DNA of 64,000 nucleotides from assembly GCF_000586475.1 (NCBI RefSeq), contig NZ_BAWJ01000012.1:1-64000 (forward strand), read 5' to 3'. Shown piece after piece: positions 10,845 to 19,447 of the stretch (its first letter is position 1; each line of letters starts with the position of its first letter). Source of the stretch: Psychrobacter sp. JCM 18903. Its GTDB lineage: Bacteria > Pseudomonadota > Gammaproteobacteria > Pseudomonadales > Moraxellaceae. The notes beneath the pieces were generated by a model. That model was not told the DNA's origin. It worked only from the letters and a program-made list of their open reading frames with translations, and made no database searches. The position numbers and the translations under genes were made by a program.

Positions 10845-11112
10845 AGATATGACGTCCTTGTTGGTCATGCGGATAAGTTATTATGCGGGTGAATCATGAA
10901 TAATTGATGGCACGCAGTTCTAGTTATTTTAGCTTTTACTTATAAAAAATTGGCTGTTTAAAAATTGATAGTGGCTAACAGTATTAATAGAATTATTAGG
11001 GTGTATTGAACAGGCTATATCGATAGTAAGAAAAAATAGATGCTATGTAAAGCAACCTTACGTAAACATCCTAAGAGGCAATAGCTTAATGAAAATTGCT
11101 CAAAAATAGCCA

Positions 11113-12312
11113 TCAAGCCGCGCGTGATTTTGTTTTTATCATGCCAAAACTGGCAACCAGTAATGCCAAAATCTGTACGAATAAGAGCAGCCATACTGTG
11201 AGCGACCACTGCCCGCGCGCATAAGCCATGCCGCATAACCACGCACCCATCGTACCGCCAGCATAATACCCCATGTAATATAAACCAGACGCCAATGAGC
11301 GCCCTTTTTTAACATTGACGGCGATATAACTGATGGTGGCAGCTTGGGTGATAAAGACACCTGAGGACATAATAGCAAGACCAATAATAATGCCCCATAA
11401 CGGCGTCACTAGCGTTAACAGCACCCCAATCATAGAAACGAAAACAGCCACGCGTACTGTGCGCGCTGAACCAAAGCGACGTAGCAAGGTCGTCGACAAT
11501 GGCGTGATGACAACGCCTATTAAATAAACGGCAAAAATATTGGCAAGCGCACCCGTACTCAACTCATATGGCGTCTTAGCAAGATGTAGATTGATAAAGG
11601 TAAAACAACCCACGAGTGAGAATAAGACACACGCCCCTAACAGACAAGCCGTCACCACATAACGATTGGTTAAATGCTCACCGAGCGTCTGCATCGCGGA
11701 ACGAAAATTCGGATTGGCCACAAACTGCTGTGATGATGGCAGCATCTTGCCGACCCACAGCGCACCAATAAGGGTCATCGCTGCCATCACATAATAGCCT
11801 GCACGCCAGCCGATAAGCTCGTGCAAATGCCCAAGCAAAAATCGCCCCATGAAGCCGCCAAGTACCGAGCCTGAGACATAGAACGACATCAGTTCCGTGA
11901 CAGCGCGTCCCTCAAACTCTTCACCGATATAAGCAATCGTCACCACGGTAATGCCCGGTACAGACAACCCTTGCATAAACCGCCACATGCCCATCCAACC
12001 AATACTCGGACTTTGGGCAATTAAAGCAGTTGGTATCGCTAAAAATAATAACGCGCCAACGATAAAGGATTTACGCCCCACAGCGTCAGACAGCATGCCC
12101 AAGAATGGCGACATAATAGCAATCGCCATCACCGTTGCACCGACGATCATGCCAGCTTGTACCTCAGTTGCAGACAGGTCTACCATTAATACGGGCAAAA
12201 TGGCCTGAATAGAATACACTTGCAAAAAAGCAAACATCCCAATCAAACCAATGGTGAGCTTTAAGACCCACGATGTTGCATTATTGATTGGTGTAGATAG
12301 AGGTTCTGGCAT
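11113..12312 (-). CDS. MFS transporter, 12-TM (YnfM-like drug exporter family)
   Basis: An inner-membrane proton-coupled exporter of unknown substrate. The 399-residue protein shows alternating hydrophobic segments, the MFS loop signature 'GMLSDAVGRKSFIVGALL' after helix 2, and 'WRFMQGLSVPGITVVTIAY' in helix 4. The central loop near 'MLPSSQQF' divides two six-helix halves. The ATG at 12312 gives a normal family length. The frame is open for another 96 codons upstream, but that part is not transporter-like. No good ribosome-binding site precedes this ATG, so the start is tentative. It is divergent from the polyester hydrolase gene. Confidence 0.78.
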   Translation of the reverse strand: MPEPLSTPINNATSWVLKLTIGLIGMFAFLQVYSIQAILPVLMVDLSATEVQAGMIVGATVMAIAIMSPFLGMLSDAVGRKSFIVGALLFLAIPTALIAQSPSIGWMGMWRFMQGLSVPGITVVTIAYIGEEFEGRAVTELMSFYVSGSVLGGFMGRFLLGHLHELIGWRAGYYVMAAMTLIGALWVGKMLPSSQQFVANPNFRSAMQTLGEHLTNRYVVTACLLGACVLFSLVGCFTFINLHLAKTPYELSTGALANIFAVYLIGVVITPLSTTLLRRFGSARTVRVAVFVSMIGVLLTLVTPLWGIIIGLAIMSSGVFITQAATISYIAVNVKKGRSLASGLYYMGYYAGGTMGAWLCGMAYARGQWSLTVWLLLFVQILALLVASFGMIKTKSRAA

Positions 12313-12718
12313 ATTATTTTGGGGTTTACTGATGGTATTTTTCACAGGAATACAGGCTATGTTGGACGCGGATGATCTGGCGTGAGTAATAGAAATAGGA
12401 CGATAATAGCTGAAATAATGACAAAAACAATAATAATGGCTAATGCTAGGGATAGGTGTCATGTATGATTTTAGCACACCAAATACCAGACTCTGGTTTC
12501 GGTGTGTTATCGGTATTGCTTTATTGATGCTTAGGGTCTGTTGAACACTAAAAACTGCTGATTTATATACTGCGTAGGTGACGTATATTTTTGACAGCAA
12601 GCAGATTACTGTCTACTATTATTTTGATCTATTATATATAAATGCGATTCACAAAAACTTATATCCACAAAATATAACCTGCGACAAAATCCAACTCACC
12701 TATAACAGATTCTCTATC
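12313..12718. other. Intergenic region between MFS exporter and PETase-like gene
   Basis: Divergent promoter region of about 400 bp. It contains the 14-bp motif TAGGGTCTGTTGAA (12532-12545), which recurs at 40381-40394. The weak coding potential on either strand has no ribosome site and is not called. Confidence 0.5.
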
Positions 12719-13780
12719 ATGCCCAAATACCCTTTTTATTCGCAATGGATTGTCGCTATAGGTGCACTGGTTTTTTCTATAAATGCGTCGGCAGTTACGT
12801 TAGACGAAGTAGCCGCAACGAACAAGCTCACAATTAAAGAGCAATCGACCAAAATAGTATCAACCCCAATAGCGTCAGCGGTTGCAATAACATCGCCTGT
12901 ATCAACACCAGCCGTGCCGTCAAACTGTATCGCCGACAGTATTATTACAGCGGCTAATCTGTCAGATACGCGTGATAAGGGGCCTTTTTCGGTGGCTAAG
13001 AAAGCTGTTCCTCGTCAGTTAGCCAACGGCTTTGGTGGCGGAACCATTTATTATCCAACCAACGCAGGCGGCTGTGGTCTGTTAGGCGGAATCGCAGTGA
13101 TACCCGGTTATGTGTCCTACGAATCTTCTATTAAATGGTGGGGGCCACGTTTGGCATCTTGGGGATTTGTGGTTATTACCATCGATACCAACTCCATTTA
13201 TGATGACCCAGATAGCCGTGCGGCGCAGTTAAGTGCGGCGCTTGATCATATGCTTCGTGACAATACGGTAGGCGCTCAGATAGATAGTACGCGCTTGGGC
13301 GCTATTGGCTGGTCAATGGGCGGCGGCGGCGCTCTCCAGCTAGCGACAAAACGTCAGACGGTTCGAGCGATTATTCCGCAAACGCCCTATCACGATAAAG
13401 ACTATGGCGAAATGAACACGCCTGCTTTATTCATTACTTGCCAGAATGACCGTATTGCCTCAAATAAAAAATACAGCAGTCGTTTTTATGATAAAGCTAC
13501 AGGCGCAAAAATGAAGATTGAGATAAAGAACGGTAGCCATTTTTGTCCAAGTTATCGTTTTAATGAAATATTACTGAGCAAGCCCGGTATTGCTTGGATG
13601 CATCGCTATATTAATGGCGATACCCGATTCGATCAGTTTTTATGTAGTAACGACAACTATGGCAACAATCCTCGTATATCCGCTTACGACTATAAAACTG
13701 CTCATAAACAAGGCACTCATGAGAAAAGCACTTATAAACTAGGTACTGATAAACAATCTGCTGGTCAATCTCTGACTTAG
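12719..13780 (+). CDS. Secreted PETase-like polyester hydrolase (cutinase-like alpha/beta hydrolase)
   Basis: Predicted secreted serine esterase acting on polyesters or triglycerides. A signal peptide (residues 1 to about 26, 'ALVFSINASA' before the cut) leads to an S/T/P/A-rich linker to about residue 85, then an alpha/beta-hydrolase core. The core has 'SIKWWGPRLASWGFVVITID', the nucleophile motif 'GWSMGGGG' (Ser199), Asp244 in 'TCQNDRIAS' and His274 in 'NGSHFC'. Oxyanion-hole candidates are Tyr131 and Met200. These blocks match remembered Ideonella PETase and related cutinases very closely. Cys241 and Cys276 sit where PETase has its extra active-site disulfide. Phe275 replaces PETase Ser238, and Tyr224 sits at the Trp185 position. 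The second cysteine of the usual C-terminal disulfide is missing; the tail is pentapeptide repeats instead. No clear ribosome site, so the start rests on the signal peptide. Frame intact. Confidence 0.88.
   Translation: MPKYPFYSQWIVAIGALVFSINASAVTLDEVAATNKLTIKEQSTKIVSTPIASAVAITSPVSTPAVPSNCIADSIITAANLSDTRDKGPFSVAKKAVPRQLANGFGGGTIYYPTNAGGCGLLGGIAVIPGYVSYESSIKWWGPRLASWGFVVITIDTNSIYDDPDSRAAQLSAALDHMLRDNTVGAQIDSTRLGAIGWSMGGGGALQLATKRQTVRAIIPQTPYHDKDYGEMNTPALFITCQNDRIASNKKYSSRFYDKATGAKMKIEIKNGSHFCPSYRFNEILLSKPGIAWMHRYINGDTRFDQFLCSNDNYGNNPRISAYDYKTAHKQGTHEKSTYKLGTDKQSAGQSLT
13687..13776 (+). repeat. 15-bp tandem repeat coding a pentapeptide tail
   Basis: About six imperfect 15-bp units follow one another in frame (for example TCATAAACAAGGCAC at 13702, TTATAAACTAGGTAC at 13732). 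They encode successive pentapeptides HKQGT, HEKST, YKLGT, DKQSA and GQSLT at the end of the polyester hydrolase. Confidence 0.85.
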
Positions 13781-13795
13781 GAGCGCTTAGCATAG

Positions 13796-13825
13796 AAAAA
13801 GGCTACCGAAATGGCAGCCTTTTTT
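13796..13825. terminator. Bidirectional terminator between hydrolase and ankyrin gene
   Basis: AAAAAGGCTACC (13796-13807) pairs with GGCAGCCTTTTTT (13813-13825), with one mismatch. It sits between two convergent genes. Confidence 0.85.
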
Positions 13826-13843
13826 GTAAAGTCATTAACACAA

Positions 13844-14634
13844 TTATTCACAGCTCGCTTTGCCAGTGCGATGATTCACAGCACCATTGGCGGCTAATAG
13901 CTTTTGCATATCAACCAAATCTCGCGAACACGCATATGAATAGGCACCTTGATTATACGAGCCCATTTTTTTGTCTTTGGTCGTTGCCACTAGATTTGGA
14001 TTAGCACCTTGCGCCAATAAATATTTGACAGTTTCAAGGCGATTATTACTAGCTGCAACCATAATCAAGGTTTCACCATCACTTTCTACCGTCTGATCAT
14101 TTAAGTCCACAGGCGCTTTTTCATTCAATAACGTATGTACTTTTTTGACAATATTGGTATTTTTTCCCAGTACAGCAGATTTCATGACGTTATACACATC
14201 ACCGTCATCTTTAGCATAGATATCAGCGCCTTTACTGACTAAGTAATCGACCATATCTTCATAGCCGATAAAGCAGCCCAGCCTAACGCCGTTTGGTTAA
14301 GGCTACCTGTGTCCTTAACTTCTAAGTCTTGACCATTGTTAACCATGTATTTGACCGTGGCTAGATCACCATGTTTTACGGCGTCAAACCAAGTAGCATC
14401 TGCACCTATAGAGGGTTTGTCATAAAACACACGCCAAGAAAGTTTGTTTTGATTGGCAAGATCAAAATTCTCAGTAGTGCTGAAACGAAAACCCACTTGT
14501 GGGACTGGTGCGGTTTGAGCAGCTTGGATAGTGTCAATTTTAGTGACGCTGTTATCATTGTTTAGGCTTGAGCAACCTGCTAATAACATCGTTACCATAA
14601 CCGCTGATGCGCTCATTTTTCCAAAAAATCTCAT
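13844..14634 (-). CDS. Ankyrin-repeat lipoprotein (frameshifted)
   Basis: A putative envelope lipoprotein with ankyrin repeats; function unknown. The N-terminus has a lipoprotein signal with lipobox 'LLAGC' (Cys at about residue 21). Repeats are recognisable as 'KHGDLATVKYMVNNGQDL', 'DMVDYLVSKGADIYAK', 'NNRLETVKYLLAQGANPNLV' and 'RDLVDMQKLLAANGAVN'. The frame breaks near 14270. One T restored in the run gives 'LGWAAFIGYEDMVDYLV' and a protein of about 263 residues. Ankyrin lipoproteins usually bind other proteins, but no partner is evident from the neighbours. Confidence 0.78.
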
Positions 14635-14935
14635 GACTCAACCTTCAAATACAAATTAAATAGTGAGAGATATTATACAGATTCATTAAATAATAATCTA
14701 TAAATTATAAGCTATGAATGACAATGACCCTCGGTTAATATAGGCTTATATCAGACTTTAACGCTATACACTGAACCTAACAATCAACATCTTTTTTATA
14801 ACAGACTTTAGGTACATGACTCACCATAATAAGAGGTCATTTATAATAAGTTGTCATCTATTGATGAGAAATATTCATTATTAAAATTGCTAAGACATCA
14901 AGAAACTCGAATAAAAACACTAAGGAATAATTTCA
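14635..14935. other. AT-rich divergent intergenic region
   Basis: About 300 bp between the ankyrin lipoprotein (minus) and the metallo-beta-lactamase-like gene (plus). Both promoters should be here. I see no repeat, RNA or operator that I can support. Confidence 0.4.
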
Positions 14936-15681
14936 ATGACCGATAAAATTCATGATTTAGGGGCAGGATTTTGGAATATACGCGGATCTTTTCGCATTGG
15001 CGGTGTTCTAAACATTGGTACTCAGTGCTCACTTATACAGTTAAACTCAGGAAAGTTTATATTTTTGGATAGTTATTCATTGACTGGTGACGTACGCGAT
15101 GAGGTGATGGCATTAACCAATAATGGTCAAGATGTCGAAGCAGTACTGAACGTCCACCCATTCCATACGGTGCACTGTGCACAAATGGCAAAAGACTTCC
15201 CGCAGGCGACCTTTTATGGCAGTAGCCGCCACCATAAAAAAGTACCTGAAGTGCAATGGGCAGATGACTTGGTTGAAAGCGATGCGGTCGCCAAGCGTTA
15301 CCCTGAGCTTAAGTTCTCTATGTCACAAGGTATTCACTATATCTCACCCAATGAGATGATTCACGCAGGCTCACTATTAGCCTATCATCCTGCCAGTCAA
15401 AGCTTGCACGTCGATGATACCTTGATGAGTCCACCGATGAAGGTATTAGAGGCGATATTACCTGAGGTCATACTGCACCCAACGACCAAAAAAGCGCTGA
15501 AAAACGAACCCGATGCTGGCAAGCGATATTGCGATTGGGCAAGCAATCTGCACATGAATGGCGCGATGTGCGTAATTTCTGCGCCGCACATTCTTATTTA
15601 GTGACATTTAATGACGGTGAGTTTGAAGTGGCGCTATTAAAAGCCATTGATAAAGCCCGTCCAAAATTAGAAAAAGCTTAA
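14936..15681 (+). CDS. Metallo-beta-lactamase-fold-like protein (degenerate metal motif; frameshifted)
   Basis: Probably a cytoplasmic MBL-like protein of unknown function. The start has a good ribosome site, AAGGA 9 bases before the ATG. The order 'CSLIQLNSGKFIFLDSY', 'VEAVLNVHPFHTVHCAQM', 'HAGSLLAYHPASQSLHVDDT' recalls the MBL strand/motif layout. The canonical HxHxDH is replaced by 'HPFHTVH', lacking the usual Asp. A frameshift near 15552 yields an early stop at 15599-15601. Adding one C gives 'HHEWRDVRNFCAAHSYLVTF' and continues to TAA at 15679-15681 (about 248 residues). Without a search I cannot say whether the fold assignment holds. Confidence 0.6.
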
Positions 15682-15713
15682 TTGACCGTATAATCTCACA
15701 TTAGAAGCATAAC

Positions 15714-15745
15714 AAAGGGAGTGACCAAGATGGTCGCTCCCTTTC
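15714..15745. terminator. Bidirectional terminator between MBL-like gene and nsrR
   Basis: AAAGGGAGTGACC pairs with GGTCGCTCCCTTT (one G-T pair) around a short loop, followed by TTTCTT. It separates convergent genes. Confidence 0.8.
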
Positions 15746-15775
15746 TTGCAATGACTCCATCAACATTAAAAATCA

Positions 15776-16294
15776 CTAACGGAACAATAAAGACGCTAGC
15801 TCATCTTGGTTATTGATAATATCTGCCAAGGTATAGCGCTCAAGGACGTTAATAAATGCCGTCAGCGCTTCAAAGAACACACTTTTTAGTTGGCATGCTG
15901 GGCTAATGACACAGCCTCTAGCGTTATTTGTCGTTTCATCAATAAGCGTAATAGGCAAACCAGTCGAACCAGTCTGGCGACCATCACTACTCTTATCATT
16001 CGCGGGGGTCGCAAAGCATTCGACCAAATCAAAGTCTGGCTCTATTTGTTTAATTAATACACCCAAATTGATGTCTTTTGGCGCACGAGCCAAACGTATA
16101 CCGCCATTTTTACCACGCACACTTTCTATATAACCAAGCTGACCCAACTGATGAATAATCTTGGTCAAATGACTTTTAGAAATGCCATAACTGTCGGCAA
16201 TACCACTGATATTTGCGAGTAATGGCGGCTCTGGTCTCACCGCCAAGTAAATCAATGAGCGCAGTGCATAATCGCTATAATTGGTCAATCGCAT
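15776..16294 (-). CDS. nsrR: NsrR-like Rrf2-family nitric-oxide-sensing repressor
   Basis: An Rrf2-type winged-helix regulator. The N-terminus 'MRLTNYSDYALRSLIYLA', the recognition helix region 'YGISKSHLTKIIHQLGQLGY' and the wing 'VRGKNGGIRLA' match NsrR. NsrR holds an iron-sulfur cluster with three cysteines. Here they are Cys93 ('DLVEC'), Cys128 and Cys134 ('GCVISPAC'). In E. coli NsrR the first two are five residues apart; here they are 35 apart because of a polar insert. The 172-residue length is about 30 above usual. AGGAG precedes the ATG. It lies downstream of nnrS on the same strand, a typical NsrR target, and a site resembling its operator precedes nnrS. Confidence 0.85.
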   Translation of the reverse strand: MRLTNYSDYALRSLIYLAVRPEPPLLANISGIADSYGISKSHLTKIIHQLGQLGYIESVRGKNGGIRLARAPKDINLGVLIKQIEPDFDLVECFATPANDKSSDGRQTGSTGLPITLIDETTNNARGCVISPACQLKSVFFEALTAFINVLERYTLADIINNQDELASLLFR

Positions 16295-16594
16295 TTATTT
16301 GCGCTCCTATTTTATATAAATCTCTCAAGTATGTATCAGCTTAAATTTTAGTAATGTAACTATATGAGTTTGAAAATGAGGGTCTTGAAAAATCAGTGTC
16401 TCAGATAAACGGTATTTCGGATAAACGGTATTTTGAACAAACTGTATTTTAAACAAACAGTGTCTGGAAAACAAAGGTCTCAAAACCTTATAACATTTGC
16501 AAAATAACCTACTTAAAAACGTCAACAATCAGTCGATAGACTTGGATAAATCCCCTATTCTTTTGGCGATAGTATTATAACGGCTCTACAGACT
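16295..16594. other. Non-coding spacer between nnrS and nsrR
   Basis: Contains the nsrR promoter region and a block of 16-bp tandem repeats (16388-16483). A minus-strand open frame through this block is not a gene: a 16-bp unit does not preserve frame, and no ribosome site precedes it. Confidence 0.5.
16388..16483. repeat. Imperfect 16-bp tandem repeat
   Basis: The clearest units are GATAAACGGTATTTCG (16404), GATAAACGGTATTTTG (16420), AACAAACTGTATTTTA (16436) and AACAAACAGTGTCTGG (16452). More diverged units lie on each side. Non-coding, between nnrS and nsrR. Confidence 0.75.
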
Positions 16595-17836
16595 CTAACC
16601 AAACAGACCATCAGGTCTAGGACGTGCCAGCATCGGCAAATAACTGATACAAAATAGCACGAAGCAAGCAATCCACGCCCCTTGGGCAATCATGATCCAT
16701 AGTAGATAGTGACTCATATCGGCAAGCGGCAACAGCACGCGACTGACAAATGCCAATACCATCAGACCATACATGATATTCACCGTCTTGGGCGGCTGAT
16801 GAATGCTGCGTCCCGTATGGCCAAGCGATACCCGCGTCATCATCGCCACGGTCATCATACCAATGCCTGCAATGGCAAGCCCATGCATCGCAATACTATG
16901 AGTATAGCCCAACCATGGTTGCAGCACATACAGCAGAAAACTCAAACACATGCCCAAAAATGCAACATATAATGACCAAAGCAATGGTTTTTGCCAGATA
17001 CCGCGATGATACCAACCTACCAAACGGACGATATTAACCACTGCTACGCCAAGTGCTGTAATAGTCAGCAGATACTTATTAGGATAAAACAAGTCACTGA
17101 TAAAAAACGCTAAGAAAAACAATAAACTCGCAATATCCTGTACTTTACTATTGCGCAACTTGATGACTTCCGTCGTTCCAACACTCAGACCACGTTCAAT
17201 AAAGAATGGCACCACGCGGCGACCAATGGTCAGCACCAAACCGATAATCAAATAAAACCCTAGATAAATACCTATTTTAGTCATACTCATATCGGCATTG
17301 ATAATACCCCAGTAGCAGATTCCATTGCCAACGGTCAATAAGGCCAATTTCGCTAAAATACCCATTTGCTTATACTGTTTGACCTGCAATACCGCTCGAC
17401 ATATCACAAATGCCATCGAGGCGATAAACAATAAGTCAAATACTGCGGCGACATATAACAACGATATACTGCTACCCGCAACCGTCATACCAAGTCCAAA
17501 ACCTGCCCAGCTTAAACGTGCCAGTAGCCAACAGCCAAAGATAGCCAGCAGCTTATAACCATGCGGCATCATTACCCCTGTCCACGTCTTCACTGCCGTG
17601 AGGAGAAATCCTGCAATGACTGCCAAGGCATAACCATAGACCATCTCATGACCGTGCCAGTACAACGGATTCAGTGCTTGTGCGTCAATATCTGTATGAC
17701 CAGTAAATACGAAAGACCATAGCAGCATCGTTATCACGGCAAATAGCGCGGCAGCACTAAAAAATATTCGAAAGCTCAAATTCAAAATGGGATGCGGAGA
17801 GCTGGGTGGCTTGCTGGGTAAGTTGATCGATTGCAT
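16595..17836 (-). CDS. nnrS: NnrS family nitric-oxide-response membrane protein
   Basis: A haem- and copper-containing inner-membrane protein linked to resistance against NO and to cellular iron/NO metabolism. The 413-residue protein has about twelve hydrophobic segments. Characteristic NnrS motifs are 'LYWHGHEMVYGYALAVIAGF' near residue 60, 'HGLAIAGIGMMTVAMMTRVS' and 'LGHTGR', with the conserved histidines. ATG at 17836 is preferred: it has GAAGAG just upstream, and an in-frame ATG at 17884 falls inside the probable NsrR operator and has no ribosome site. Regulation by the adjacent NsrR is inferred from that operator. Confidence 0.88.
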   Translation of the reverse strand: MQSINLPSKPPSSPHPILNLSFRIFFSAAALFAVITMLLWSFVFTGHTDIDAQALNPLYWHGHEMVYGYALAVIAGFLLTAVKTWTGVMMPHGYKLLAIFGCWLLARLSWAGFGLGMTVAGSSISLLYVAAVFDLLFIASMAFVICRAVLQVKQYKQMGILAKLALLTVGNGICYWGIINADMSMTKIGIYLGFYLIIGLVLTIGRRVVPFFIERGLSVGTTEVIKLRNSKVQDIASLLFFLAFFISDLFYPNKYLLTITALGVAVVNIVRLVGWYHRGIWQKPLLWSLYVAFLGMCLSFLLYVLQPWLGYTHSIAMHGLAIAGIGMMTVAMMTRVSLGHTGRSIHQPPKTVNIMYGLMVLAFVSRVLLPLADMSHYLLWIMIAQGAWIACFVLFCISYLPMLARPRPDGLFG

Positions 17837-17875
17837 GGCACTCTTCTTAGAAGCATGTGAATAGAGTTTAATATA

Positions 17876-17898
17876 AAGATTCATTTTAAATAAATGTT
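17876..17898. promoter_or_regulatory. Candidate NsrR operator upstream of nnrS
   Basis: A 23-bp imperfect palindrome has half-sites AAGATTCATTT and AAATAAATGTT around a central T. The remembered E. coli NsrR consensus is AAGATGCATTT, N, AAATGCATCTT; by eye 18 of the 22 half-site positions agree. It sits 40 bp before the chosen nnrS start. Confidence 0.6.
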
Positions 17899-18034
17899 AT
17901 AAGTTATACAATAGTGATAATTTTATAACTCATTATAACGGTTTGCTATTAGCATAAAAAACAACCACTGATAAGACTATTAGCGGTTTAGCACGTGCTA
18001 TTTAGTATTTGTGCTCTAAAATCCATAAACCGCT

Positions 18035-19447
18035 TTAACTTACATGACCGCCTTGCCATTTATCAATGAACTCACCATTGGGATCGTATTGCTGGGTTTG
18101 CTTGCTAAGATTAAATTGCCGACATCCTCTTGGATCAGCGCCTACGCCCGCTAGATATTGCCAATTCCCCCAATTACTCGCGACATCATAATCGATAAGA
18201 TGCTGCTCAAAATAGGTTGCACCGTAACGCCAGTCTAAACCCAGCTCATGAATAAAGCAGCTAGCAACGATTTGTCTGCCTCGATTAGACATATACCCTG
18301 TTTGCTTTAGCTGATTCATGCAGGCATTGACGATAGGATATGGCGTGCTGCCATTCTGCCATTGCTGCAAACGCTGATCGTCAAAATGAGTAGCTGGTAA
18401 TTGATGACCAATGCCCTTAAACAAAAATAGATTGCTACCGTGTTCAATCGCATACCAATAAAAATACTCGCGCCACAGTAGCTCAAACCATATCCAATAC
18501 GTTGACTCATTGGCGATAATCTCACGCTCATAATGACGTAAGCGATTCAACAGTATTTTCACAGACAAGCAACCATTTGCCAGCCAAGGCGAGAATTTAG
18601 TGGAATGCGTCCAGTCATCCAATGCATTACGTGTGGTTTTATAAGTGCGCGGCGCAGCAGAATCAAAATAGTGAGTTAAATGAAGCATTGCATTTGTTTC
18701 ACCACCTTTAAAGCTAAGCGCTTGCTGTGCTTGCTCATCAGATGGTTTTGTTTTAAAAAGATATTTACTATGAGCTATCAACGCATCAGGCATTGGCGGC
18801 AGCGACTTTGGTGTAGGAGAAACAGCCACCTCATCGTCAGCATTCAATAAATCATGGCTTGCTTCAACCTTTTTACGAAACTGGGTAAAGCTTTTGGGCA
18901 GGTCTTGTGTCGTTAAATCAGCGAATAGCGTATTGGTTGATTGCCTGTGCCATATTATCTGCGGATATTTGCTCTGCAAGGCAGCATAGCCTTTATTTTG
19001 ATTATAATCTGCCGTGTGGCTGACACAGATATCGGTGACTTGTTGCTGCTCAATGAGCTGGCATAACTGAGTAAAGGTGTTTAAGGCAGACTCCACCTTA
19101 TCTGGTGACAACTGACTCTTTGATAAATAGCTTGGCGACAGATACAGCAATCGATTACCAAGGCGCTGAAGCGATCGATCCAAATCAGCCAAGCTCTCAG
19201 ACAAGAACTGCTGACGAGCAGCGCCCATCTCATTAAAGTGGTAAGCTTGACGGCTCTCTTTCGGTTCAATGCAATCAGCCAAAAAATCAGCATAGATGAG
19301 CATCAGGTTGCCTTGATTACTTTTAGCCAATGTCGCCGCTTTGACTAACGTTTCATTGTCCTTTATGCGCAAATCGTTATGAAATAAGACCAATACCGCT
19401 TTTTTGACTGACTTATTTGATGCGTTGTCTGATTGGTGATTTGACAT
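18035..19447 (-). CDS. DASH-type cryptochrome / deoxyribodipyrimidine photolyase
   Basis: A flavoprotein using blue light to repair or sense pyrimidine dimers (cry-DASH proteins usually act on single-stranded DNA). The 470-residue protein begins with the photolyase domain 'VLVLFHNDLRIKDNETLVKA'. The FAD-binding region includes 'FSPWLANGCLSVKILLNRL', 'WIWFELLWREYFYW', 'TGYMSNRGRQIVASCFIHEL' and 'VASNWGNWQYLAGVGADPRG'. The ending 'RQFNLSKQTQQYDPNGEFI' is characteristic of the DASH group. Start at 19447 is chosen for a GAG-rich ribosome site and normal length; an in-frame ATG eleven codons earlier is possible. The neighbouring genes do not suggest a shared operon. Confidence 0.88.
   Translation of the reverse strand: MSNHQSDNASNKSVKKAVLVLFHNDLRIKDNETLVKAATLAKSNQGNLMLIYADFLADCIEPKESRQAYHFNEMGAARQQFLSESLADLDRSLQRLGNRLLYLSPSYLSKSQLSPDKVESALNTFTQLCQLIEQQQVTDICVSHTADYNQNKGYAALQSKYPQIIWHRQSTNTLFADLTTQDLPKSFTQFRKKVEASHDLLNADDEVAVSPTPKSLPPMPDALIAHSKYLFKTKPSDEQAQQALSFKGGETNAMLHLTHYFDSAAPRTYKTTRNALDDWTHSTKFSPWLANGCLSVKILLNRLRHYEREIIANESTYWIWFELLWREYFYWYAIEHGSNLFLFKGIGHQLPATHFDDQRLQQWQNGSTPYPIVNACMNQLKQTGYMSNRGRQIVASCFIHELGLDWRYGATYFEQHLIDYDVASNWGNWQYLAGVGADPRGCRQFNLSKQTQQYDPNGEFIDKWQGGHVS

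Noticed and set aside
16325-16528. A 67-codon minus-strand frame upstream of nsrR
   Set aside because: It runs through a 16-bp tandem repeat, which does not keep a reading frame, and has no ribosome site or recognisable protein pattern.
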